64,000 bases of DNA from Phyllobacterium trifolii (GTDB lineage Bacteria; Pseudomonadota; Alphaproteobacteria; Rhizobiales; Rhizobiaceae): positions 1 through 64,000 of the forward strand of contig NZ_JACHXN010000012.1 of NCBI RefSeq assembly GCF_014192095.1. The letters run 5' to 3'. The notes under the pieces were generated by a model. The model ran no database searches, was not told the origin of the DNA, and was given only the letters and a program-made list of their open reading frames with translations. The position numbers and the translations under genes were made by a program. Numbering within the stretch: position 1 is the first letter of the stretch; each line of letters opens with the position of its first letter. Below are positions 50,160-59,472 of the stretch, one piece after another.

Positions 50160-50304
50160 GCTCGCGGGTAAAACTCGGAAGAACGCCTTATGGCTGTTTT
50201 CGTGCCCACTCTTGCCTATTTGACGAATTTGTGGTCTTGGAGCGCCATTCTTGACCGCCGCCGCAGGACTGGCGCGGGTATCCAACACAAATCCGAGTAG
50301 ACAA

Positions 50305-50868
50305 ATGAAAATCAACGGCAATGAAATCCGCACCGGCAACGTGATCGAACATGATGGCGGCCTCTGGGTTGCTGTCAGGACCAATCATGTCAAACCCGGC
50401 AAGGGTGGTGCTTACAATCAGGTGGAACTGAAAAACCTCATCAATGGTACGAAGCTGAATGAGCGTTTCCGCTCTGCAGAGACCGTTGAGAAGGTCCGCC
50501 TTGAGCAAAAGGATTTCTCCTTTCTCTATGAGCAGGGCGAAGCGTTGATTTTCATGGACACCGACAGTTACGAACAGCTTGAACTGCAAAAAGATTTTGT
50601 TGGTGACCGCGCCGCCTTCCTTCAGGATGGTATGATGGTCACGGTGGAGCTTTACGACGAGCGCCCGATCGGCATTTCGCTTCCGGACTATGTAACGCTG
50701 GCAATCACCGAGGCCGATCCAGTCGTCAAGGGTCAGACAGCTGCGTCTTCTTATAAACCGGCAGTTCTGGAAAACGGCATTCGCGTTCTCGTGCCCCCCT
50801 TTATCTCGTCGGGCGAACGTATCGTCGTTGATACAAACGAACTGACTTATGTTCGCCGCGCCGATTAA
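50305..50868 (+). CDS. efp: translation elongation factor P
   Basis: A 187-residue factor that rescues ribosomes stalled at polyproline motifs, fitting the proline-rich TolA and membrane proteins encoded nearby. Domain I has [19 protein letters not shown] with the Lys of PGKGG that is modified in many bacteria; OB domains II and III follow ([40 protein letters not shown]). Start 50305 (MKINGNEI) is fixed by homology; the frame to 50251 is unsupported. Followed 34 bp later by suhB. Confidence 0.97.
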   Translation: MKINGNEIRTGNVIEHDGGLWVAVRTNHVKPGKGGAYNQVELKNLINGTKLNERFRSAETVEKVRLEQKDFSFLYEQGEALIFMDTDSYEQLELQKDFVGDRAAFLQDGMMVTVELYDERPIGISLPDYVTLAITEADPVVKGQTAASSYKPAVLENGIRVLVPPFISSGERIVVDTNELTYVRRAD

Positions 50869-50902
50869 GCTAATTTTGATTTTGACGGAGAAATAACCCG
50901 AA

Positions 50903-51694
50903 ATGGCGCGTTCAGCGATTCTCAATGTAATGGTGCAGGCTGCTATGAAAGCCGGCCGCTCGCTCGCTCGCGATTTTGGCGAAGTACAGAACCTGCAGGT
51001 CTCGTTGAAAGGTCCTGGCGATTATGTCAGCCAGGCCGACAAGAAAGCCGAAGAAATCGTCTACACCGAACTGCGCCGGGCCCGTCCGGACTACAGCTTC
51101 CTGATGGAAGAATCAGGCGTTGTCGAGGGCAGTGACAGCCAACACAGATGGCTGGTCGATCCGCTCGACGGCACCACCAATTTCCTGCATGGCATTCCGA
51201 TTTTTGCCGTTTCGATTGCACTTGAGCGTCAGGGCCAGATTGTGGCCGGCGTTATTTTCAATCCAGCCATGGACGAGCTTTACACAGCGGAGCGTGGCGG
51301 TGGGGCATTTCTCAACGACCGCCGGCTACGCGTTTCAGGACGCAGCAAGCTGGTTGACTCCGTCATAGGTACCGGCGTTCCCCACCTCGGTCGCGGCGAT
51401 CATGGCAACTATCTCTTGCAGATGCGCAACGTCATGGCCGAAGTATCCGGTATCCGCCGCATGGGTGCGGCGGCTCTCGATCTGGCCTATGTGGCGGCAG
51501 GACGCCTCGACGGTTTCTGGGAAGAAGGTCTTTCACCGTGGGATATTGGCGCCGGTATCATCATGATCCGTGAGGCTGGAGGCTTCGTCACAAATCTCGA
51601 TGGCGAGCAAGATGTGATCGAAAGCAAAGCTATCATCGCGGGCAATGAGGCAATCCAACGTGCTCTTCTAAAGACCTTGAAAAAGCCAGTCTAG
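50903..51694 (+). CDS. suhB: inositol-1-monophosphatase
   Basis: A 263-residue Mg-dependent phosphatase. Metal ligands are in FLMEESGVVEG (Glu) and WLVDPLDGTTNFLHGIP (Asp-x-Asp-Gly), and WEEGLSPWDIGAGIIMIREAGG forms the C-terminal signature. SuhB proteins hydrolyse inositol phosphates and in enterobacteria also join ribosomal-RNA antitermination complexes. Downstream of efp with a 34-bp gap, so likely one transcript. A weak hairpin (51733-51752) follows. Confidence 0.93.
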   Translation: MARSAILNVMVQAAMKAGRSLARDFGEVQNLQVSLKGPGDYVSQADKKAEEIVYTELRRARPDYSFLMEESGVVEGSDSQHRWLVDPLDGTTNFLHGIPIFAVSIALERQGQIVAGVIFNPAMDELYTAERGGGAFLNDRRLRVSGRSKLVDSVIGTGVPHLGRGDHGNYLLQMRNVMAEVSGIRRMGAAALDLAYVAAGRLDGFWEEGLSPWDIGAGIIMIREAGGFVTNLDGEQDVIESKAIIAGNEAIQRALLKTLKKPV

Positions 51695-51732
51695 TCGCTG
51701 CAATTGTTGCTTGTCCGGAACAACGACGGAGT

Positions 51733-51752
51733 TTTGCTCAAACGGGAGCAAA
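51733..51752 (+). terminator. possible weak terminator of efp-suhB
   Basis: TTTGCTC (51733-51739) / GAGCAAA (51746-51752), 6-nt loop, no strong T-run. It lies 39 bp after the suhB stop; the 208-bp gap to the next gene otherwise shows nothing clear. Confidence 0.3.
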
Positions 51753-51902
51753 TTCAACTTTCGGGCACCTTTCAATTTCACCATAATTTCGGTTAGGGTC
51801 GCAGAAATCGATTTGACTTGCGCGGAAAGCGTGCAGGCAAAGTGATTTTATGTTCATTGTGCATCTGTTAGGTGCACCGGATTGCGATGCGGAGACGACA
51901 CG

Positions 51903-52925
51903 ATGGCTGATTTCAGTTCGACCCGCCAGGGTATGGACGGCGATGATTTTGATCCTTACCGGCTCTCCAGCCCGCGGTTCGTGCTTTTATCGATGGCGAT
52001 CTTTCTCGCAATCGTTGCCTTTCTTGCGGCCATTCTATTTCGCCAGATATCGGTCTTCTTTACCACCAATCCCGGTCTCAACGGCCTGATTGTCGGTGTT
52101 CTTGTCGTGGGCATCCTGCTTGGGTTCGGCCAGGTTATTCGGTTGTTTCCTGAGGTTCGCTGGGTCAATTCTTTCCGAAAGGGCAACAATGATCCGAATG
52201 CCAAGCCAATCATGCTCGCGCCGATGCGCGCGCTCATCGGTCGACGCCAATCCATGGCGCTTTCAACCAGCGCGATGCGTTCCATGCTTGATTCCATCGC
52301 TGCGCGGCTTGATGAAACCCGCGATATCTCCCGTTATCTCATCGGCCTCCTGGTGTTTCTCGGCCTCCTGGGAACCTTTTGGGGACTTCTCGAAACGATC
52401 GGCTCCATCGGCCAGACCATTCAGTCGCTCGACCCCCGGGCGGGCGATGCCAATAGCGTCCTCGACTCGCTGAAGGCCGGTCTCCAGTCCCCGCTCCGCG
52501 GTATGGGTACGGCGTTCTCCTCCTCGCTCTTTGGCCTTTCCGGATCACTCATACTTGGTTTTCTCGATTTGCAGGCGGGTCGGGCTCAAAACCGCTTCTA
52601 CACCGAGTTGGAAAACTGGCTATCAAGCGTCACGGATCTTGGCTCCGACCTGCACGCGTTGGATGCAGCGAGTAGTGGTGCCTCCGATGAACTGCGCGCA
52701 TTGTCGGAACGCCTGCAAAACATTCAAGAGACCGGCGGATCGAGCCAGCGTACAACGGCTGCTCTGGCAAGCCTTGCCGAAGGTATCCAGGGGCTTGTGA
52801 AGAACATGCGGTCCGAGCAGCAGATGATGCGCGATTGGGTGGAAAAACAGTCCGACGAACAAAAGGCCATTCGTCAGACACTTGCTAAATTGGGCGATGC
52901 TATTGCTCGCGACAAGGCAAACTGA
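51903..52925 (+). CDS. MotA/TolQ/ExbB-like proton-channel protein
   Basis: A 340-residue inner-membrane protein with four hydrophobic helices: ~20-42 (RFVLLSMAIFLAIVAFLAAI), ~52-75 (NGLIVGVLVVGILLGFGQVI), ~143-165 (LIGLLVFLGLLGTFWGLLET) and ~205-225 (GTAFSSSLFGLSGSLILGF), the last pair matching the TolQ/MotA channel helices. A C-terminal coiled coil follows (ELRALSERLQNIQETG). With the adjacent MotB-like protein it probably forms a proton-driven motor of unknown purpose. Start 51903 (MADFSSTR); the frame to 51882 is unsupported. It overlaps the next gene by 1 nt (TGATG). Confidence 0.82.
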   Translation: MADFSSTRQGMDGDDFDPYRLSSPRFVLLSMAIFLAIVAFLAAILFRQISVFFTTNPGLNGLIVGVLVVGILLGFGQVIRLFPEVRWVNSFRKGNNDPNAKPIMLAPMRALIGRRQSMALSTSAMRSMLDSIAARLDETRDISRYLIGLLVFLGLLGTFWGLLETIGSIGQTIQSLDPRAGDANSVLDSLKAGLQSPLRGMGTAFSSSLFGLSGSLILGFLDLQAGRAQNRFYTELENWLSSVTDLGSDLHALDAASSGASDELRALSERLQNIQETGGSSQRTTAALASLAEGIQGLVKNMRSEQQMMRDWVEKQSDEQKAIRQTLAKLGDAIARDKAN

Positions 52926-53956
52926 TGGCCCTAGGTCGCAACCGCAAAGCCATTCGCCACGTTGATTATTGGCCGGGTTTCGTCGACGCGCTGTCGACGC
53001 TGCTCCTGTCGATCATGTTTTTGCTCTCGGTTTTCGTTCTCGCACAGTTTCTCTTGAGCCAGGAAATCACCGGCAAGGATGCGGTGCTCAATCGGCTTAA
53101 CTCGCAGATCAACGAGCTCACTCAGCTATTGTCGCTGGAACAGGGCAACAAGCAGGACCTCGAGGATACGATTGCCAACTTGCAGGCGTCTCTCACCAGT
53201 GCACAGAATGAGCAGTCGCGGCTTCAATCACTGCTTTCCCAAGGCGCTGGCGCCGGGGCGGCGGCAGAGGGCAAGATCACCGAGCTGTCGACCGGGCTTG
53301 AGAACGAAAAACAAATCAGCGCTCGCGCACTTTCGCAGGTCGAAATTCTTAATCAACAGATCATGGCGTTACGCAAACAGATCGGTGCCCTCGAAGAGGC
53401 GCTCAACGCATCGGAATCACGCGACAAGGAATCGAACGCCAAGATTGCCGACCTCGGCAAACGGCTCAACGTCGCTCTCGCGCAACGCGTGCAGGAGCTC
53501 AATCGCTACCGTTCGGACTTTTTCGGCCGTCTGCGCGAAATTCTTTCCGACAGGGAGAACATCCGCATAGTCGGCGACCGTTTCGTCTTCCAGTCGGAAG
53601 TGTTGTTTCCATCAGGAACAGCGATCCTTAATCCGGCCGGTTCCGAGGAGATGAAGAAGCTTGCATCTGCCTTGATCGATCTGCAGAAGGAAATCCCTGA
53701 TGACATCAACTGGGTTTTGCGCGTCGATGGCCACACGGACGACGTCGCTCTTTCCGGGACCGGCCAGTTCAAGGACAATTGGGAACTTTCATCGGCACGC
53801 GCCATTTCGGTTGTCAAATTTCTCATCGCCAATGGTGTCCCGGCAAACCGCCTCGTCGCTGCGGGCTTCGGCGAGTTTCAACCGCTTGAGCCCGGCGGCA
53901 CACCGGAAGTACGAGCCCGTAACCGCCGTATTGAGCTGAAATTGACTGAACGCTAG
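52925..53956 (+). CDS. MotB/OmpA-like peptidoglycan-anchoring protein
   Basis: A 343-residue partner of the preceding channel protein. One N-terminal transmembrane helix (~20-45, FVDALSTLLLSIMFLLSVFV) carries an Asp in FVDAL equivalent to the MotB proton-transfer Asp. A long coiled coil (~55-190, INELTQLLSLEQGNKQDLED) is followed by an OmpA-like domain (VLRVDGHTDDVALSGTGQFK; WELSSARAISVVKFLIANGV; EVRARNRRIELKL) that should grip peptidoglycan. The long coil implies a rigid spacer between membrane and cell wall. Pair conserved in rhizobia as far as I know; not flagellar by context. Confidence 0.85.
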   Translation: MALGRNRKAIRHVDYWPGFVDALSTLLLSIMFLLSVFVLAQFLLSQEITGKDAVLNRLNSQINELTQLLSLEQGNKQDLEDTIANLQASLTSAQNEQSRLQSLLSQGAGAGAAAEGKITELSTGLENEKQISARALSQVEILNQQIMALRKQIGALEEALNASESRDKESNAKIADLGKRLNVALAQRVQELNRYRSDFFGRLREILSDRENIRIVGDRFVFQSEVLFPSGTAILNPAGSEEMKKLASALIDLQKEIPDDINWVLRVDGHTDDVALSGTGQFKDNWELSSARAISVVKFLIANGVPANRLVAAGFGEFQPLEPGGTPEVRARNRRIELKLTER

Positions 53957-54710
53957 AGCGCGCTCCCATCATGTCAAAGAACCGGGTGTGCTTCCCCCTT
54001 GCCACGCCCGCTTTCGCGCCTGGCCATTGCTTGCATTACGGGAAGACGGGCGGTCGTCGAAGCGCGTCTTTGTAGATAAGGTATGCGATCCGAAGACCGC
54101 CCGCTAACGTTTTCCCCCTGCCGGCCAGCTTCTGCTTGTTCCGCGGGGCGAGTGGATGAACGCCTGGAGTCCGGGCCCATCGTCGCCGTCGGTGCAGTGT
54201 CCGCACGATTGGCGTTGGCGTCAACAATGGAGGCAATATCTGCCTGTAGGCGCAGATTGACCTCCGAAGACGAACAGGTCGGCCAGCGCTTGGGTCCGTT
54301 GCCCGCCCGCTGACACGCCGTCCTTCCCCACTTTCGAACGGCTCCGGAAGCAGCTCCCCATGGAAAGGACGGGGATAGAATAACCGAGGTTTGGAGAGCG
54401 TGGATAAACAGCCACGATTTTTTTGTCTGGAAGTTTGACCGGGGTGCCTTCAAGAGTGCTGATCTGCCGGATGGCAATGATGCTGTGTGTGGTTCGACAA
54501 GCTCACCATGAGGGAGTTGGGTGGGCTGCACGATAACCGGCCACGTCGCGGTAGGCATCAACGTTGCCGTTCCTGGCTCCATGCAATCAACCCACCTCCC
54601 TCGTGGTGAGCTTGTCGAACCACGCACGTTGCCTGTGCCGATTCCGAGCACTTACAGTTACCGTCAAAAGGTTCTGAGTGATACTTTATCCGCGAAACGG
54701 CATCACGCCG
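53957..54710. other. 754-bp gene-free region with REP-like repeats
   Basis: Open frames here (for example a 225-codon one on the minus strand, 53974-54651) translate repeat sequence (HGELVEP) and look like composition artefacts. The right part holds a large imperfect inverted repeat (54486-54628). The left part is GC-rich without recognisable gene remnants. Neither flanking gene needs this much space, so it may be a repeat-driven insertion. Confidence 0.5.
54486..54628. repeat. imperfect inverted repeat (REP/BIME-like)
   Basis: The left arm contains TGGTTCGACAAGCTCACCAT (from ~54490) and continues GAGGGAG..GGGTGGG. The right arm, read on the other strand from ~54626, contains the same sequence with CACG for CATG. 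Arms are ~35-38 bp with a few mismatches and ~70 bp between them, so the RNA or single strand could form a cruciform. This 20-mer is a widespread extragenic repeat in several bacterial lineages. Confidence 0.65.
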
Positions 54711-56525
54711 TTACTCCGCGGCACCCCTGAAGGCATCGGCGCCTGCTTCAAACTGCAGCTTGGCAAGGCTGGCATAGATGCCGTTCTTCTTGACCAAAGT
54801 CTGATGTGTGCCTTCCTCGACAATCCGTCCATTCTCCATGACAAGAATGCGGTCGGCCTTCAGCACGGTCGCGAGCCGATGCGCGATAACCAGTGTCGTG
54901 CGGCCTTGCATCAAATGGTCGAGAGCCCTTTGCACCAGCATTTCGCTTTCCGCATCGAGTGCAGACGTTGCTTCGTCGAGCAATAGGATAGGCGCGTCGC
55001 GCAAGATGGCGCGCGCGATGGCCATGCGCTGGCGTTGGCCGCCGGACAGCGTGATACCGCGCTCGCCAACCTGCGTATCATAACCGTCGTCGAACGCCTT
55101 GATGAAGTCATGCGCCAACGCCGCCTTGGCCGCGGCCTCTATCTCCGCGTTTGTAGCCCCAGGTCGACCAAAGCCAATGTTCTCGCGGGCGGTCGCGGCA
55201 AAAATTGTTGTATCCTGTGGAACGATCGCGATGCGTGAACGCAGATCCGAAGGATCGACTTCGCGCAGATCGAGCCCATCGACGCGGACACTCCCCGAAA
55301 CCGGATCGTAGTAGCGAAGCAGGAGTGAAAACACGGTACTCTTGCCGGCGCCCGACGGGCCTACGATAGCGACCGTCTCGCCCGGTTGGATCTTGAATTC
55401 GAGACCTTTCAGGGCCGGAGCATCCGGACGTGACGGGTAGTTGAAGTAGACATCATCAAAGTTCACCGAACCTATGGCCGGCTGCGGCAGAGGGGCAGGA
55501 TTGGCCGGCGCCTCTATTGCCGGTTTCTCTGCCAGGATTTCCATCAGTCGTTCGGCTGCACCCGATGCTTGTGACAGCTCACCCCAAACCTCGGAAAGCG
55601 CACCGAGCGCCCCCGCGGCAAAGACGGCGTAAAGCAGAAACTGGCCAAGCGTTCCGGGCGTCATTGCGCCGGAAAGGACATCACGCGAGCCAAACCAAAG
55701 CACGGCGACGACGCTGGAAAAGATCATGAAGATGGCAAAGGCAGTCAAGATCGCCCTGGCCTTGACCGATGAACGCGCCGCCGAAAACGCACCTTCTACG
55801 GATGCGCCAAAGCGCGTTGTTGCTAGTTTCTCGTTGGTGAATGCCTGCAGCGTGCGCACCGAGACGATAGATTCGCTGGCATAGGCCGTGGCACTGGCAA
55901 GAGTATCCTGGGCAGCGCGTGAACGGCGGCGCACGGATCGCCCGAAAGCGACCAACGGAATGATGATCAGCGGAATTGCCGCGATAACAAGTCCTGACAG
56001 CTTGGCGCTCGTAATCACCATCATCACGATCGCGCCCAAGGCAAGGATGAGATTACGAAGCGCGACGGACGCCGTCGCACCGACCGCCGATTTGATCTGT
56101 GTCGTGTCGGCTGTAAGGCGCGAGACAATCTCTCCCGACTGGGTGCGATCAAAGAAAGCCGGAGAAAGCCGTGTCAGATGATCGAATACATCCCGGCGCA
56201 AATCCGAAACGATGCGCTCACCAAGTGTTATGACGAAATAGTACCGCCCGCCCGAAGCGAGTGCCAGAAGCGCTGCAAGCACCACCAGCATGCCAAAATA
56301 GTTATTGATAAAAGCACCATTTGCGCCGGTAAAGCCGTGGTCGATCATGCGGCGGACAGCCAGCGGAAGCGTCAAGGTCGTAACCGCCGCCAGCACCAGG
56401 GAGACTAGCGCGCCAGCTATCATGCCCCTATAGCGTAACATATAAGGGTAGATACGCCGCAGCGGTTTCAAAGAGCGACGCTTTCTTTCCGTCTCTTGAA
56501 GGTGAGATGGATCCCTATCGGCCAT
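54711..56525 (-). CDS. ABC exporter, fused permease and ATPase
   Basis: A 604-residue half-transporter of the MsbA/ABCB type, working as a homodimer or heterodimer. Six transmembrane helices (~28-310) precede a nucleotide-binding domain with Walker A VGPSGAGKSTVFS, Q-loop IAIVPQDTTIF, signature LSGGQRQRMAIARA, Walker B ILLLDEATSALDAE and H-loop VIAHRLATV. MsbA itself exports lipid A; this gene lacks lipid-A neighbours, so cargo could be lipid, peptide or drug. The N-terminal residues are very basic (KRRSLKPLRRIYPYMLRYR). Divergent from rpmE. Confidence 0.88.
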   Translation of the reverse strand: MADRDPSHLQETERKRRSLKPLRRIYPYMLRYRGMIAGALVSLVLAAVTTLTLPLAVRRMIDHGFTGANGAFINNYFGMLVVLAALLALASGGRYYFVITLGERIVSDLRRDVFDHLTRLSPAFFDRTQSGEIVSRLTADTTQIKSAVGATASVALRNLILALGAIVMMVITSAKLSGLVIAAIPLIIIPLVAFGRSVRRRSRAAQDTLASATAYASESIVSVRTLQAFTNEKLATTRFGASVEGAFSAARSSVKARAILTAFAIFMIFSSVVAVLWFGSRDVLSGAMTPGTLGQFLLYAVFAAGALGALSEVWGELSQASGAAERLMEILAEKPAIEAPANPAPLPQPAIGSVNFDDVYFNYPSRPDAPALKGLEFKIQPGETVAIVGPSGAGKSTVFSLLLRYYDPVSGSVRVDGLDLREVDPSDLRSRIAIVPQDTTIFAATARENIGFGRPGATNAEIEAAAKAALAHDFIKAFDDGYDTQVGERGITLSGGQRQRMAIARAILRDAPILLLDEATSALDAESEMLVQRALDHLMQGRTTLVIAHRLATVLKADRILVMENGRIVEEGTHQTLVKKNGIYASLAKLQFEAGADAFRGAAE

Positions 56526-56729
56526 GGTCTCAGGTCTTCCTCACATCGCTTTGCGACTTTGCGGCCAGACGGCCTTGTTATTGCTTAAAGGCTGATGTAT
56601 AGGCTCGCCAACAGTTTTGGAAGCCCACGCCCCTGTGACGTTTGGCTTCATCTCTACCAATCGGCTCCGACCGGAACCCCACTTAGGCAGTGGCGCTGGT
56701 TTTGTGCCCTCTAGTTTAGGACGATACAG

Positions 56730-56951
56730 ATGCAGGCCAAGATTCATCCAGATTACCACACCATCAAGGTCGTCATGACCGATGGTACAGAATACCTGAC
56801 CCGCTCCACCTGGGGCAAGGAAGGCGATACGATGAACCTCGATATCGACCCCTCCACGCATCCGGCATGGACCGGTGGTTCGCAGCAGCTGACAGACCGC
56901 GGCGGCCGCGTATCGAAGTTCAAGAGCCGTTTCGCCAATCTCGGCATATAA
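56730..56951 (+). CDS. rpmE: 50S ribosomal protein L31 (cysteine-free type)
   Basis: A 73-residue ribosomal protein. [20 protein letters not shown] is the standard N-terminus and [21 protein letters not shown] the C-terminal signature. There is no CxxC zinc pair, so it is the C-minus form, independent of zinc. It is followed by a strong terminator. An unrelated leftward frame (56541-56963) covering it is a shadow. Confidence 0.95.
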   Translation: MQAKIHPDYHTIKVVMTDGTEYLTRSTWGKEGDTMNLDIDPSTHPAWTGGSQQLTDRGGRVSKFKSRFANLGI

Positions 56952-56972
56952 GTTTTCCGGCACACCGGATTT

Positions 56973-57001
56973 AAAACGGCCCCGATATTCGGGGCCGTTT
57001 T
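56973..57001 (+). terminator. terminator of rpmE
   Basis: AAAACGGCCCCGA (56973-56985), 3-nt loop, TCGGGGCCGTTTT (56989-57001): a 13-bp stem with T-run, 21 bp after the rpmE stop. Confidence 0.85.
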
Positions 57002-57091
57002 TGTTATTCGCTCCCTCTCGTTTGACAAGCTACTGTTTCGCCAATAGTTTTTTCGAACGCGTATCTGCATGTGCAAGGGAGGGAGTACCCG

Positions 57092-58516
57092 ATGACCGAC
57101 ATGACTTCAGGTAGCAACGCCGCTTCAGGGGCGACGATCGAGCCAAGTCTTCATCGGGTCATGGGCCCTTGGCTCCTGCTCCTCTTCATCGTCGGCGATA
57201 TTTTAGGCACCGGCATCTACGCGCTCACTGGGCAAGTTGCCAAGCAGGTTGGCGGTGTCGTCTGGCTGCCGTTCCTCGTGGCCTTCGTCGTCGCCGTCGT
57301 CACCGCCTTCAGCTATCTCGAGCTCGTGACGAAATATCCGAAAGCAGCGGGCGCCGCGCTTTATACGCACAAGGCCTTCGGCATCCACTTCATCACCTTC
57401 ATCGTCGCTTTCACTGTCATGTGTTCGGGCATCACCTCCGCATCGACAGCATCGCGTGCATTCGCCGCTAACCTTTCAGGGGCGTTTCAGCTCAATCTGG
57501 AAACCGGGATCGGCATTTCGCTGGTCGCCCTCGCCTTCATGGCGATCGTCGCGGCCGTTAATTTCCGTGGCGTTGGTGAAAGCGTCAAGGCCAACGTGGT
57601 TCTGACAATGGTGGAGCTGACAGGCCTTCTGATCATCATCTTCATCGGATTGTGGGCCATCGCCGCGGGTCAGGGCGACGTCTCCCGCGTCACGCAATTT
57701 GCCACGTCTCCGGATACCAGCGTCTTCTGGTCGGTTATGGCGGCGACGACTCTCGCCTTTTTCGCCATGGTCGGCTTCGAGGACTCGGTCAACATGGCCG
57801 AGGAATGCAAGAATCCGTCAGGAATATTTCCAAAAGTGCTGCTGGCAGGTCTCTTCATTACCGGCGCTATCTATGTGCTGGTCTCTATTTCCGCCATCAC
57901 CCTCGTTACACCTGCCGATCTTGGCGAAGGCGAAACCCCGCTGCTCAAGGTCGTCCAGGCCGGGGCGCCGAATTTCCCGCTGTGGATTTTCGGCTTCATC
58001 ACCATGTTCGCCGTTGCCAACAGTGCCCTGATCAACATGTTGATGGCGAGCCGCCTTGTCTATGGCATGAGCCGCGAACACGTGTTGCCGCCGATTTTCG
58101 GCAAAGTACACGCCAGACGCCGCACGCCATATCTGGCGATCGCCTTCACGACATTGCTGGCGTTTGCCCTCATCCTGTTTGTGGGTGAGGTTCCGGCTCT
58201 TGGTGGCACGACGGCATTATTGCTTCTTTTCGTTTTCACGATCGTGAACATTGCAGTTCTGGTCTTGCGAAAAGAAAGTGTCGATCACGATCACTTCCGC
58301 ACGCCGACGTTTCTGCCGATCGTCGGTGCAATCTGCTGCGCCTTCTTCGCAGGCCCCTGGACGGGCCGCGATCCAGTGCAATACAAGATCGCCGGGATAC
58401 TCATCGGGATCGGTGTGGTGCTATGGGTTGTTACCGTTCTGGTCAATCGCGCTACAGGCATAAGGCCGACTGACGCGGATATGGAAGCTCTTGGCGGGGA
58501 CGGCCCGGTCAACTAA
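57092..58516 (+). CDS. APC-family amino-acid permease
   Basis: A 474-residue inner-membrane transporter with about twelve hydrophobic helices. The first helix includes FIVGDILGTGIYALTGQVAK, the unwound GxGI-type substrate motif of APC permeases, and GFEDSVNMAEECKNP is the helix-6 region. Probably imports amino acids or amines; the substrate is not readable from sequence. ATG 57092 follows GGGAG by ~7 nt; the frame from 57071 is unsupported. Ends at a bidirectional terminator before convergent yebC. Confidence 0.86.
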   Translation: MTDMTSGSNAASGATIEPSLHRVMGPWLLLLFIVGDILGTGIYALTGQVAKQVGGVVWLPFLVAFVVAVVTAFSYLELVTKYPKAAGAALYTHKAFGIHFITFIVAFTVMCSGITSASTASRAFAANLSGAFQLNLETGIGISLVALAFMAIVAAVNFRGVGESVKANVVLTMVELTGLLIIIFIGLWAIAAGQGDVSRVTQFATSPDTSVFWSVMAATTLAFFAMVGFEDSVNMAEECKNPSGIFPKVLLAGLFITGAIYVLVSISAITLVTPADLGEGETPLLKVVQAGAPNFPLWIFGFITMFAVANSALINMLMASRLVYGMSREHVLPPIFGKVHARRRTPYLAIAFTTLLAFALILFVGEVPALGGTTALLLLFVFTIVNIAVLVLRKESVDHDHFRTPTFLPIVGAICCAFFAGPWTGRDPVQYKIAGILIGIGVVLWVVTVLVNRATGIRPTDADMEALGGDGPVN

Positions 58517-58528
58517 GCTCAAACAAAA

Positions 58529-58553
58529 ACCCGCCAGGACATTCCTGGCGGGT
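58529..58553. terminator. bidirectional terminator
   Basis: ACCCGCCAGGA (58529-58539), loop CAT, TCCTGGCGGGT (58543-58553), with A-rich and T-rich flanks, between the permease gene (+) and yebC (-). Confidence 0.8.
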
Positions 58554-58570
58554 CATTATTTTAAATAGGA

Positions 58571-59320
58571 TCAGGCGGCGCTGAGCTTGGCCAGGACTTC
58601 GTCGCTCACTTCAAAGTTCGCATAAACGTTCTGCACGTCGTCGTCATCGTCCAATGTCGAAATCAATCGAAGAACCGACTGCGCCTTATCTTCATCAACC
58701 GGAGCGGTCGTCGCAGGCTTCCAGATCGCCTTGATTGATTCCGCTTCACCAAGCGCAGCTTCCAGCGCCTTTGAAACGTCGCCGATGTCTTCGAAAGCGC
58801 ACAGAATTACGTGGCCCTCTTCATCGCTCGCCACATCGTCGGCACCAGCCTCGATCGCAGCTTCCATAACCTTGTCAGCGCTGCCTGCCTCGGGCTTGTA
58901 GGTGATTTCACCAACGCGATTGAACATGAAGCCGACGGAGCCGGTTTCACCCAATGCACCACCAGCCTTGGTGAAGGCCGCACGCACATTGGAGGCCGTA
59001 CGGTTTCGGTTGTCCGTCAATGCCTCGACGATGACAGCAACGCCGCCCGGGCCATAGCCCTCATAGCGGACTTCCTCGTAGTTGTCGGCATCGCCACCGG
59101 ACGCCTTCTTGATGGCGCGCTCGATATTGTCCTTTGGCATCGACTGCGCCCTGGCGTTCTGTACGGCCAGACGCAAGCGCGGGTTCATCAACGGGTCGGG
59201 CAGACCTTGCTTGGCAGCGACCGTTATTTCGCGGCCGAGCTTGGAAAAGATTTTCGACCGAACGGCATCCTGGCGCCCTTTGCGGTGCATGATGTTCTTG
59301 AATTGTGAATGGCCTGCCAT
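58571..59320 (-). CDS. yebC: YebC/PmpR-family DNA- and ribosome-associated regulator
   Basis: A 249-residue protein of the YebC/TACO1 family. [19 protein letters not shown] at the N-terminus and [20 protein letters not shown] mid-protein are diagnostic. Described as a transcription regulator in some bacteria and as a factor easing translation of proline stretches in others. The tail holds an acidic run ([15 protein letters not shown]). Often near ruvCAB in other genomes; here it is 15 kb away. Confidence 0.95.
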   Translation of the reverse strand: MAGHSQFKNIMHRKGRQDAVRSKIFSKLGREITVAAKQGLPDPLMNPRLRLAVQNARAQSMPKDNIERAIKKASGGDADNYEEVRYEGYGPGGVAVIVEALTDNRNRTASNVRAAFTKAGGALGETGSVGFMFNRVGEITYKPEAGSADKVMEAAIEAGADDVASDEEGHVILCAFEDIGDVSKALEAALGEAESIKAIWKPATTAPVDEDKAQSVLRLISTLDDDDDVQNVYANFEVSDEVLAKLSAA

Positions 59321-59472
59321 GGCACCCCTGCGTGCTTTCTTGCGGTTGTTGATGTTTCACTTCAGGGCCCTGCAATGAAGTTGCGGGCTGCACCGAGCGG
59401 AAACATGCTTCTGGAATGGCGCCCTTATAGGTAAAAAGCGGCGCCTCGTCCAGCACCAGTCGCTACGGGCGT

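Noticed and set aside
51903-53956. Zorya (ZorA-ZorB) defence system
   Set aside because: MotA- and MotB-like genes are present, but there is no ZorC, ZorD or ZorE gene and the neighbours are housekeeping genes (efp, suhB).
53974-54651. A 225-codon leftward frame in the 54-kb gap
   Set aside because: It translates the REP-like repeat (HGELVEP), is rich in Arg/Ser/Pro in shadow fashion, and has no ribosome binding site or domain.
56541-56963. A 140-codon leftward frame over rpmE
   Set aside because: It is the shadow of the L31 gene and its leader, with no family resemblance.
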